Assembly (NCBI RefSeq): GCF_000003815.2 | Contig: NC_049991.1 | Coordinates: 13,309,133-13,368,231 of the forward strand | From: Branchiostoma floridae | Lineage: Eukaryota > Chordata > Leptocardii > Amphioxiformes > Branchiostomatidae | Length of the DNA: 59,099 nucleotides | Direction: 5' to 3' | Shown: piece by piece, positions 42,201-54,200 of the stretch | Layout of the letters: each line of letters begins with the position of its first letter | Numbering within the stretch: position 1 is the stretch's first letter | Made by a program: the position numbers and the translations under genes | The notes under the pieces: generated by a model | The model's database searches: none | What the model was told of the DNA's origin: nothing | The model's input: only the letters and a program-made list of their open reading frames with translations

Positions 42201-45200
42201 GACTATCTGATAATGGTTCTTCTTTTCAAGACAATTTTTTCCTAAATTCATTGATATTGAATTGCCATGCTGCACACTTAGTGCCACAGATAAGTACAGC
42301 ACAGGCTTTAAGCTGATGGTGTCTTTGAATTGAACTATTTTTGCCAAATGGGGAAAAAAGCCCGGTTACTCTTTGTTATCGATTTTTCTCCCAGTGAAAA
42401 ATGGCTGACTTCCCCCGTAGCCCCCTATAAGTCTTCTACAGTGCGTCTTGCTACAGGGACCAAGGGTCTTGGCTACTGCCCTAGATCTCCATTAAAACAA
42501 AACATGCAAAGGGATTTCATTAGGTGCCTGGGGCAGTGAGAGGTATTGAGCTGACCCAGTCAGTCAGCCTGCTCTCATCCTAGTCCCTACATTGTGATGG
42601 AAGATGTGGCAGAAAAGGACATGCATTACTTGCCTCACTACAAAAAGTGGTGCATTTGCCTAAAGCCATTACCAGCGGCTTTTTACCAGATTGGTATCAT
42701 TTTAACCTTGAACTGAGAAGCAAAGTCAACGGCTTATTGATTTGAGATAGCTTCTTTCATGATACGTACCCATCTAGGTTAACACCCATGCATTTCCTAC
42801 ATAAAACACAGTCAAAAGAGTGGGAGTAGGATATCTATTATAGCACCTTGGTCAAAGCAAAAGCTGTCCTGGCACAGCATAATGTTGTGTAAGAGCAGAT
42901 GTATATGTTTATCAAAAGAACGGAATGTTGTTTGAATGTTCATTATTTGCAATATTTCAAGGCCTATTATCATGTCCATCGCAACTGTCTCTGAGCTGAA
43001 CTGATTTTGAGTACACTGCTAAGTTGATTCATACTGTGCTTATCAGTGGGTCTATGTCCTAACACGGTGGCTAAAAAAGCCTAAAGCACTTTCTTAAGTA
43101 TGGACAATATTTAAATCAGGTGATATCATAATACAATGTACTACCTTACTGAAATCCATCTGATTCATCTTAAGACATAAATAAGAGACAGAAGGAAGCA
43201 GCTGATGATGAAATGCATATATCATTCCGAATATTATCTGTTTAAAATGTTGCCATCTTGTGTTCCCCACCCCAGGTGACACCAGGCCGTCCAGTGACTC
43301 GGGGACGTACAGGAACATTGACAACTATGCCGACTTCCCTGCCACAGAGATGAAGCTCATGGAGGGAAAGGTGGGTCCAACATTATTTATTCACATTTTG
43401 GATTTATTTATTGGTTTGGCTGTTCAGTACACACAGCCAGGGATGCGTAACTAGCCTGTGCCTAGCTAGCCCTGCTGACAAAAACAGAGACAATACAAAT
43501 GGGATATGACAAGGACAGGATTCGTATTGCAAACCTCATTGAAAACTTATTGAAAACACTTTAATATAAACATGGTGAAGATAGTGTACAATGGAATACT
43601 TGGACCAACTTGCCATCCATTTTACTAATCAATTCATTCTGCCTTCATTAAAGCTGGAGCAAAACTTGAATGTATACATGTACAACATTTTTAAGTCCAC
43701 TTTTACAAGACATATAAATGTTCATATATGTACCACAAGTGTGGTTACATGTACGTTTTTAAGTCCACTTTTACAAGTACATAATAATGTCCATATACAT
43801 GTATGTACCACATGCCATGCCTTTCCTCTTACCAGGAATAGGCTTGTTTGTACATACTGCATTTCCTATTTGACAAACACCTGGCCAGAGGGCATCATAG
43901 TCATACATTCATGTCAAATCTGATAAGCACAATTTTTTTACATGTTGCCTGTCGAGTGAATGAAAAGCTGTAATCCATCAAAGGATTGCAAGGGATTATG
44001 TTCTGCTCTACTGAAAGCCCAGGCCAATTAGTTGATAGTTTTTTGAGCAATACACAACTCCCATGCATGTATGTTTGATTGAATCTAGCTTACCATTTCT
44101 AGAATGAAGCAAGGCAAAGTTATTGAGGTCCATGTACATGTAATTACTCTGAGAGAAGTAATCACCCCCCTCCCCATAAAGCATCACAGGAAGTTCAATT
44201 TGTAATTCATAACCTGGGGTTCAGTTCTGTCCTCTGACCCAGAATCCCGCACTCAATCAATAGTAAAGCCCAGGAGGCCGCTAAAACCACTTGATGTAAT
44301 ACATTTGTCATCATTTTCAATACATGAGCCTAGGCTGGGGGGAAAGTGTCTATCTAGCATTTATGAACTTCATCCTTTGAATATCTCCCTGGGGCATCAT
44401 GCCCTAGTTTCAGATTAGGCAAGACCAACTTTGTGTGTAGTTTGATAAACATCTTCAGATCAGTAGGTAAACAAGAAATCTTTTTAAAAAAGCTGTGCCT
44501 TGCCGCGTGGTAGGAATATCGTCAGGAAAAGGTAGGTCGGCACTTCAAGCCCGGCAAGGCAAAATGCTGTGCCTTGGCGTGCAGTAAGGATAATTTGCTT
44601 GTCTGCTAAATACGTATTATTAAAATTTTGACACTAGAAACCACGAAAATGAGAAAATCTTACGATTATATTTGAAAGGCAACACTCTGAAAATACAAAT
44701 GGCATTCTGTGCCCATCATCAACCCAAAATACGATCTTTTTCACGTGTTTACGGTATAGGCCGCATGTAGCCAGTCACAAGTATGCAAATGAGCTAACTA
44801 TATTTAGTACCATGCAAACACCGCATGTGACCATGTTGGAACACGTTTTCAGCTGTGTTTGCCGACGAATTCCTGCCGTTAGGGAGAATTTGCGGCCTCA
44901 AAACTGATATCACAAGTGAAGCGAAGTTATAGTTGTTGTTTTACTTTCATTATTTTGAAAGAACTTTGTAGCGTCATAGCGAGATCAACCGATATGTTTG
45001 GATGACATAGCGGCGCGGAAATATATGCTTCGACGGCGTGAATTTTGAGCAAAAATACCGCAGAATTATGGTTAGAAAACCCAAGGAGCTTTTATCCTTG
45101 GAAAACCCCACATTTTATTATTTCAGGGGTCCCTGGTCCAATTTAAAAGAAATAATAAGTGTACCGTCCAAAATAAGAACGTAGCGGGTGGATTCTGCGG

Positions 45201-48200
45201 CTGAAAAAAATAAACGTAACTGTTACCTAAACATGCACTCTTGAAAATGCAGACCAAAAAGTCCCAAAGGTGGGTTTTCATGGTTCTGGTCGCATGACGA
45301 AAATATTCTTATATCAAACGGATGTTATAAAAAGGTAAAAGGACAATTGAAAAAAAAAAACTTTCACTAGGCGGGTTCGAACCGGGGTCGGCAGTGTGGC
45401 GACTAATCACGCTAACCACTACGCCATGCTAACATTCACAGTACCAACTAGTATTAACAGGTATCCAAATCTAAGGCATAACTTGAATACGTCCGTTCAT
45501 TCCAAGATTCAAAGATTCTAATGTCTAATCCTCCGAAAAATGTCTAAACAACTGTTACTTATGTGAAAAGTTTGTAATGAGACGAGAGCCTGGCAAAATA
45601 ATGTCGGGAAAGGCATGTTACAAGCTCTGATTGGCTGGCTGGAATCTCGGTGTGTCAATAGCCTGTTTAGGCTATAGGCACACTCAGTGTGTCAATAGCC
45701 ACAGCGATATAACAAAATGATCCTAAATATTATCTATTGCGACTTCTCGTGTGACGTTTTGAGCTGGCGCTCTCCTAAACTCACGTTAGCGTTTTGCTGC
45801 GGTCTCGGAAGGCCTCTCCAACGTTTTGATGACGTCATGGCTACTTATATATTCACATACAATTTATTAGCCTGATTTGGAAATTGTTTCATCTTTATGA
45901 ATAGCTAATGCAATTCTTGTTGCGAGATAATGCACTTGATTTTATGTCACTCCAAATGAATTTGGAATTTTACCATACAAACGCTTCATTTATTCAATGT
46001 AACCAAATATTAAATGCTTTTAGAACCGACCGCAAACAGAAACAAATACGTAAAATGGACGGTTTAAAATTCAACAGGGATGTACCATTGTCTGCCTGAG
46101 CCGTCAAACTTGTCCATGAGAAAGGCGATTTGGAAGGGCCTTTGAAAGGGTCTTTGGAAGAGCAAGGTTAACAGGTCCGTCCGTCCGTCCAAGGAAGAAA
46201 GCTGGCGTAAAGCCTTGCCTGGCGGCAAGGCAAAAAGATCAAAGTAGAAATAAAAGTTATGCCTTGACTTTTCGAAACCTAGAGCAAGACCAACTTTGTG
46301 TGTACTTTAATAAACATATTCAGGTCAGTACCTAAAAAAGAAATAAAGATTATGCCTTAAATTTTTTGAAAACAGTATAGAGTAGTCGTAAATTTATGGC
46401 CAAACTAACAGAAATGTGTGATACTCATATTGAGAATTTGTCAAGTAAAGCAAAGGAGATAGATTGCAGATGTGAACTGTTAGTAGTTGTTCATTGCTGT
46501 GAGCCAAGTAGTTTAATGGCAAGACATGAAACCTGCAGGCATTGTCTACTACAAATGTATTGCCTACCAGTCAATATAGTAGACAATGCCTGCAGGTTGG
46601 GTATCTCTGGTTGGCTGATGACAAGCTATTAGTCTTGAATGGTTGAATCAAGCATGTTGTTCTGATTCAGTGGCTGTTACCTGCAATTAAAAAGGCTGGC
46701 ATTGGTTGCATTTCATCGTCCATCTATACAATACTAGGGGAAAAAAGGACTACTCAATGTCCTGAATACCAACTGGAGCAGTACAGTATCTGCGATAAAA
46801 ATCATACCCCATGAAATGCAATCTTTTATCACTCAACTGCAGCGCAGCAGGTTCCCCATCATAACCAGACAATATCTATTGTCATCATTTTCATGAAATT
46901 ATCTTTTTATTGCTGCAAGGATCTGGTTTGCTATTACCGTAACACCAGTGTAGCATGCATGGTGTACTGGTGTAGAGAATCATGTACACATAACCTCAAA
47001 GCTGTTGAAAGGGGGCGCTTAGTCGGTACATATGTGGGAGATTTTCCAAGACATTGCCATGGATATTCTTACTAATGGTACATGTATGGCATAAATGGAA
47101 ATGCGATGATAATTTGCAGGGGGTATGACTATGAACTGATACACTGCGTGAAAGACCATAATTTTTCATTCCATCAGAAAATTGTTCTGAATTCTAATAC
47201 CTTTCCAGAATATTTTCTATGATTAAACCTGCTATCATCTCCATTAGGGTCATGAATAAGTATGATACACTGTCTACGTAGTTTAAGTGATTTTGTAAGA
47301 TATTTCAGTATTGAGTCAGTATGTGAGTATTCAGAATATGAAACAAAATGTGTCTCTTCCAGGATGCAGAGACTATCTACAGCTGGCTGTATGAGTTTGG
47401 ACTTCAGCAGTACACCAATAATTTCATAAGTGCAGGTTACGACTTCCCTACCATCAGCAGGATGACCCCTGAGGTGAGACATCTCCTTTGATAAGATTGT
47501 AGCAGATTATTTTAAACCTTTAAACCCTCCCAGTGCCTTAGTCTAGTTCTTGTTGGCCCTGACATTTATAAATGGGTTAAAACTCATAAGCTAGTAAGAG
47601 TGAAAAATATTGTTCAATGCTCATGTAGCTTATAATTGCATCTGGCATTTGCCAAAGGTTTTCCTGACCAGATAGTATTGGCACTGTGTTCAAGTGCACT
47701 CACTGGTCTCAAGTGCTTGGCAAGGAGCCATGATTACAATTAGGCGTCGCCAGCTAGTCATGCCATATATCTCTGTCTGTGTTAGTATGTGCAGCTTTTA
47801 CTTTGCATTTAGAGTGGTTAATAGAACTTTTTCTTGCTTTTATTACATGAAGAATAGGTTTCATGAAAAACTTGGGTGCAGTGAATCAACATGACAGGTC
47901 TTAAATCTGGACTACTAATTGGATGGTAGATTTTTAAACTTTAAAGGGACCTTGAGTTGAGTGAAGTAATTCAAAGATATGAAAAAGTGAACATCTTATT
48001 ACAGAAATAGAATGAATGTTGAGAAATGGTACTACTGGAAAGCTCATTGAAGAGAAACGTATTGCAGACTTCTTTTTTTATCGGTTGGGACTGTGTTATC
48101 TTGAATGTTCCATACTTTTCCATCGCAGGACCTGAATGCAGTAGGAGTGACCAAGCCTGGCCATAGGAAAAAGTTGGCTCATGAGATCACCAACCTCCAC

Positions 48201-51200
48201 ATACCAGACGGACTGCCAGACTACAAGCCGGTACTGCACGTCTCCTTCCCTTTCCTAATGGACAAATAACAATCAACATCCAGATAAGGCCTGGAAATTA
48301 TATTACAACAGGTCATCTCTGTGGGGTGTCAATATGGCAGTTTCAGGAAAGAGGATTACCAATGAAATAAGGGTGGACTTCTGCCAAAATACCTCTCAAC
48401 GTTAGGGTGATGGCAAGATTTTACAACTTCCTGACATTCACTCTCAGCATGATATATTGTGTATGGTCTGCAGGAGGAAATTGCAGTAGGATAGCCAGAT
48501 TGAGTTGAAAGATAATCCATTACTTTTGGCAGATAGACAAGATGACAAACACCATTTTGGAATGTTAAGGAGCAAAAGAAAAAAATTGCAATCTTCGTGG
48601 ATAGTTGTTTCAAGTGTACTTCTTTTCTGCCATTGGCTCGCTGTAGTTTCTTTTCCCAGAATTCATTTCTGTCAGTGGCTAGCTGGAAGTTCTTATTCCT
48701 AGCAGCTTAAAGGTTTCATTGAAGACTTGAATTAAGGGTATCTGGTTGCCATAGTCTGCTTTTATTATGGTAATGCTAGGGGAGCCTATATTTGTTTAAA
48801 ATTAGGGTATTGGGGGATATCAAGTCGACTTATGGTGGTTTCAAACTGCAATATGTTGGCTGTATAGCTATTGAAAACCATCGTCCATCAACTTGGTATT
48901 CCTAAATACTCAACTTCTAAAAATGATGGATATATGCTACCTCGTGGATAAAGGTGAACTAGCATTATGGAATTCTTTTCTGATTGTTGTTGTGAATTTC
49001 CAGCATGATGTTCTGGAGTGGCTGGGAGCCATGGGGCTGGAACAGTACCACTCTACCCTGGTGGAGAATGGCTACGATGCCATCGACTTCATCACAGACA
49101 TCACATGGGAGGATCTCCAAGAGATTGGTATCACAAAGCTGGGTATGTACAGTATACAAGTCACTTTCTCTTGAGATACATGTACATGGCATGATGTTAT
49201 TTACTACAAGCATTTCTACACAGGCAGTGTCTGATGTTCAAATCTGACTCCAACCTTAACATCTCTGACCCGCTTGTGTACTATTGTTTACCGTATCTAA
49301 GTCACTTCCCTAAATGGTTAGGCTTGGAGTCAAATTTGAATATCAGACACTGCCTCTGTTACATGTACATGATGTAGCTCAAAGAAAAAGGTTGCTTTGC
49401 AGTTGAGCTTCAATTGTTTTGTTAACAAGACTAGTGATCACTGAGATTCCAACTGTTTTTTCACTGGTCTCTACTACATATACATGTACTAAGGGAAAGT
49501 ACTACAGAGAGGGAAAGTTCAACCTTATCGGCAAGTCCTTGTATCTGTCTTAAGTATCTTAAAAAGATGTCCAGACTTTTTGAGGCATGGAAATGAGAGA
49601 GATTTGTTCATTACTACAGGACATCAAAAGAAGTTGATGCTGGCAGTGCACAAACTGTCGCAGATCCAGCGAGGAATCCTCCCGCAGGTGGACAGGAACG
49701 AGATCTCGCTCCCGTCACAGCGCATGGCGCCCCGCGTGCCACAGCAGACGCTGGAGATCCTCACCATCGAGTCCCAGCCTGACAAGGTGCAAACCCAGGT
49801 AAATGTAAGTGTGACCCTCCTTCCCTCTTCTGTTGTCCTTGTACCCAGTTGTGTTGTTGTCCTCTTCTTTTGTACCGTGTACATGTTTCTGTAAACTTTA
49901 TATACATAAATACCAGCAATCCTCTGTCCCACTGTGATTGTTCTGCATCAAATCAAAGTTCCTTCTTTTGACTGTTCTCTGTCCATCCTTCCTGTTTGTG
50001 GCATTTGCAGTTGTTACCATGTGGCATTTAATGAGTCGACCTCATCCTTTTCCCCCCAAATGGTTCATGTATATGTACATAATAAACAGATGTACGTTTC
50101 TTACCTAGTTCTCAAAAGTCAGTGTTTTGGGCCATATTTATAGTATATGAAGTACACAGTGATGCAAAAATTATTGTGTAACTACCAGTAGTATGCGGGG
50201 CATTCATGATACAAAGTGGCAGATAAAGTACACTGGATATTCATAAAAATATAGCACATGCAACAAAACATCAAAGTCAAACTGTGCAAAGAAGTCTAAC
50301 TTCTTGATAGAGTAAGTTCATGTATCTATCACATAAAAGACACAGCATGATGATTGACTCTAATTCCCTATATGACTGACAGATGGTTCTAGAAGAGAGG
50401 CCCACCCAAACGACCTTCTCGACCTTCAAGGAGAACACAGACCATGGCATTGACCTTACGGGGGAGGCCAGCTCCAGCTCCAACAGACACAGTGTGCTCA
50501 GCAACGAGAGCATCTCCTCCATGTTGTCAGACAATGCTGATGCGTTTGTAGGTCAGTGGTGTTTTGCTGTTCCTTCACAATGCCTGGATAGTTGCACCTG
50601 AAGACAGTAGATTTCTTACTGCCAAATCTACACCATAACAGTGGGGGGGGGGGGGGGGGGGGGGGTGGCCCTTTAGCTTTCCTCCCAACAAGCTTTCATT
50701 CTTTGGAACAATTATGAAAAAGAAAGAACATCAAGTCTACTTGTTAAGTATTTCTAGATGCTAGATGCTGGCGCAACTAAATTAACCCCGATTGTGTAGT
50801 GTACAGACTACAGTATGTTCAGTGACAGAGCCCAGTCAGAGTTTAACAAACATATGTGAACTTGATATGATAACACCGGTAATTTCCATGTTGCCCTGAC
50901 GGAATCCAATTACCATATGTACCAAAGAGAGCAGAAAATCAGATTTACAACCACTGTAACCTGATTTCCCGTGAAGGTACAGAGGAGTTCCAGCAGGCAG
51001 AGCGTCAAGAGAACGAGTTGAGGATAGACGAGGCGCAACAGGACACGGCCGAGCAGAAGAAGTACGCCACCTTGGGGAAGTCTTCCAAAACTGCAGCCAG
51101 CCTGAACAGATCGCCTGTCAGGGTGCCTGTTCTCAGCTCGTTTTCAGGTGCAGGTAATACATGTTGATAACATTGGATTTCATCTTTTTTGCTTGCTTAA

Positions 51201-54200
51201 GACATCATCATCATCATTATCAGTCAACCTCATCATGCAAGGTAAAGCAAGTGAAGTTCAATCTCATGCTTACTTTAAGACATCAGGAGAAGTGAACAGG
51301 ACTCTTGTCATTATCACTCATTCTATCATGAATATTGATGTTCAGGATGGAAAAAAATCAGTGTATCTTGACATTTTTGATTGGAAATGTGTTGAAATTA
51401 CATCATTCCAAAACATTGGAGTTAATTTTCTGTTGAAAGTGAGAAAAACTCTCTTGATGATATTATGGCAGTGTATGACATGAGAGCTAAAACTAAGTAA
51501 AAGCATTGGTTACTCAAGCAACTGGATATGATTTTGGAAATGGTCAGATGTTTCAGACAGCCATCCGTTGTCTTTTGTCAATGACACTTGACGTCTGACC
51601 ATTTCCAAAATCAAATCCAATTGCTTGAGTAACTGCTTTTTTAGCGTATCTTATTACCCTGATGTCTGACCTTCATCGACATACATTTTATAGCTAAAAG
51701 CATTGATATAAATTCACCCATCATCTAAGGAAGTGCATGTTTTATTGTCATGTCATCAGCAGGTAGACCCCCTTCCAGTTCTGACTCTGATTCTGGCTTC
51801 TACTCAGCTGGACAGTTCCAGCCGGGAGACAGGAGTTCCCAGGGGAGCTTCGAGGGGATCACTGTCCGACCCGGCGTGTCCTACAGCGGCGTGGCACGCT
51901 CACAGAGCTTCCGTAACAGCACGGACGAACAGTCCTTGCAGCAGAAGTCCACCGCTCCCGTCGCACGAAGCACATCCTTCTCTGTCGGAGGGAAGGGGAA
52001 GAAACCGGCCCCTCCTCCACCAAAACGTGGGAACTCCAAGATATCGGAAACACCCGCTATAAGCACCTTGTCGGGGAAGCCAAACCACCTGCCTCCTCCA
52101 CCACCACCACCCCAACCTGGGATGGAACTGCCACAAGTAGTCAACCAGGCTTGTTACGCCAACTACAGTCAGGTGCATATCCCACCAATTCCTGTGTCGT
52201 CTAGTCCTGTGCATGTTTCACATCCTGTGGCACAGTCCTCACAGGACAATGTAGATCTTCATGTTAGTAATGGGGAGAACGGTAGTTCCCCTGAGAGTCA
52301 GGACGAGGCGAGAGATGTCAGAAGTATTGCAGCCATGTTGGAAAGTTCCAAAAAGCTTGGGATGTACCAAACAGCAGAGGTGCAGGAGGGTACAGGTACG
52401 ATCAAAAGGCAGAATTCTCAAGAAAGGCAAAGGACTAATTCTTTGGGCCAGGTTCCTGTGCCCACCCCTCCTGCCTTGGTGCAACCCAAGAAAGAGTCAC
52501 CTCCGAGCACTCTGCAGAAACCGGTTCAGAGTAAAACTCTGGAGAGGAAAGAGAGTTTGAAACATGACACTGTGCCAGCCTCTTCAACACAGGATGAGCC
52601 AGACTGGATTAAAAAGATAAAGCAGAAAAAACAGGAAAAGATCAGAGAGGAGGAGGAAAAACAGAAGGAATATGAAAAACAGCCTGTGTGGCTGAGAAAT
52701 CTGAAGGAAAAGAAAGCGCAGGAAGCAACAAAAACTGAAACTGATGAAAAGATAAGCACCCAAAACAGTACAGAGAACGGAGTTCCACCCAAACAGGCTG
52801 TGTCAGCTTTAGCACAGAAACTTGGACCTGTCGCTTCTGAATCAAAACAGCCAAAAGCACCAAATGGAAAGGAGAAAGAAAGCAAAGGTGTTGCAAAAGG
52901 AAGAACTGACAGTGTGAGAGCGAATGCTCCAAGTCCATCCATGAGACTAAACGCTTTAGATAGTGACGAGGGGGATACTGGCTCCCCGAGAGACTCATCA
53001 GAAGTTAGTGCTAACCCTGTGTCTAATAACATATTTGTGAAAAGTGACAAAGAAAAAGAGCCAAGCAAAAGAGACTCTACTTCCTCAGTAACCTCACTGC
53101 CATTCGCAGAGGAGGGCAACCTCACAATTAAGCAGCGCCCCCGGACAAACTCTGCCAGAACTACAAGTAGTAGTGAAGGGGATGGCAAGCCTGAAACAGA
53201 GCAAGCGCAGGACCTCAGCCCAGAGCCCCTAATTGACACTCAGAGTCGGAGTGTGGGGAGCATCATTAGCAGCTTGGATCTTGGGAAGAAGGATGGGGTC
53301 AGCTCCAGGTCAATGTCCTCTAGTACCCCTCCTGTCTCCCCTGTGGACAAGTCACCGTCTCACAAGCCAGCTGTCGCCCCAAAACCTGCCAACAGCCCAA
53401 AGAGGTCCGCCTCCATAACACGAGGGGAAAAGCTGCCACCGCCTCCACCAAACCCTCCGCAGGAGGTCAAGGGTCAGGACGTCAAGGCACTAAGGTCAAG
53501 TGTGCGGCAGGAGAAGATAGTGAATGTGTCTGGTCAGGTGTCGCCAGTGAAACCACTTTCTCCAAAGAAGCCCTCGCTGAAATCCATCAAACCTGCCCCT
53601 GCTCCTCCCACCATGCAGAGAGCAGGCCCTTCTGCTATCAGTCAGGCTGGAGGGCTTCTGTCACCCAAGGGCATTATCCCTGCCAACCTGGACCAGCACC
53701 CCCATCCAATTGGGGCACCCTACCACACCACAGGGAACACCTCCGACGCAACGTTTGCCACAAAGATAAAGCAACTAGAGAAGTGCCTTCCAGAAGACAA
53801 GAAGAAAGGTGAGGATCAGCTGTTGTTGCTTTTCTTAACTGACAAACTGTCTTCTCTCTGACATCTGCTGATCAGTTCTTTCAGTTGCTCGTAGAACTGG
53901 TGACAAATTGTAACACTTGAAAAAATGTATTGGTGAGTGTCAACCATGTCTGTGCAGTGACTTATTAAATATACAACATGTACATGTATGCAAACTCCAG
54001 TGAAAATGTACACTTACACAACAAATACTAAATGTTTGTGCTTGTTTGTTAGCTGCAGCTGCTGCAGCCCCAGTGAAAGCAGCCCCCCCTCCTCCAGCAC
54101 CTAAAGCCCCACCTGCAGCTGCACTGGCAGGACCCAGACAGGTGGCCCGGGGAGCAAGTGAGGATGATGCAGAGTAAGTCCCATAATAAAAGGACAAGTT

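Larger units (their letters stand above)
30547..43275 (+). other. Giant intron (12.7 kb)
   Basis: It holds the duplicated exon end, a (CCAT)n microsatellite at 33705-33725, a hAT-type MITE (35760-36121) and a palindromic CRE-like site at 37695-37708. The rest (30906-35750, 36130-43275) is AT-rich non-coding sequence. No nested gene or RNA is recognised. Confidence 0.8.
44419..46349. mobile_element. 1.8 kb compound insertion flanked by 62-66 bp direct repeats
   Basis: gcaagaccaactttgtgtgt plus about 45 further bases occurs at 44419-44480 and again at 46284-46349. Between them the DNA is richer in CpG and has inverted gccttgccgc (about 44497-44506) and gcggcaaggc (46222-46231), plus a second ggcaaggc...gccttggc pair at 44555-44576. 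There is no long protein frame. The class is uncertain: a non-autonomous DNA transposon is most likely. Confidence 0.6.
43371..47362 (+). other. Intron before SAM1 (4.0 kb)
   Basis: Nearly half of it is a compound insertion (44419-46349) that includes a tRNA-like sequence. A perfect 21-bp hairpin lies at 46531-46597. The remaining AT-rich sequence shows a short local duplication of ttttaagtccacttttaca near 43688-43775. Confidence 0.8.

Noticed and set aside
45365-45432. Functional tRNA gene
   Set aside because: Acceptor and anticodon stems do not pair. It was kept only as a tRNA-like repeat.
52526-53239. 237-residue minus-strand open frame
   Set aside because: It lies wholly antisense to the Caskin 2-kb exon. 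Its Ser/Leu/Phe-rich sequence is the complement of that exon's Lys/Glu/Ser/Pro codons.
53809-53861. Extension of the 2-kb exon to the stop at 53859-53861
   Set aside because: The strong donor gtgagg at 53809 and the conserved tail in later exons show splicing is the main route. Intron retention would lose the tail.
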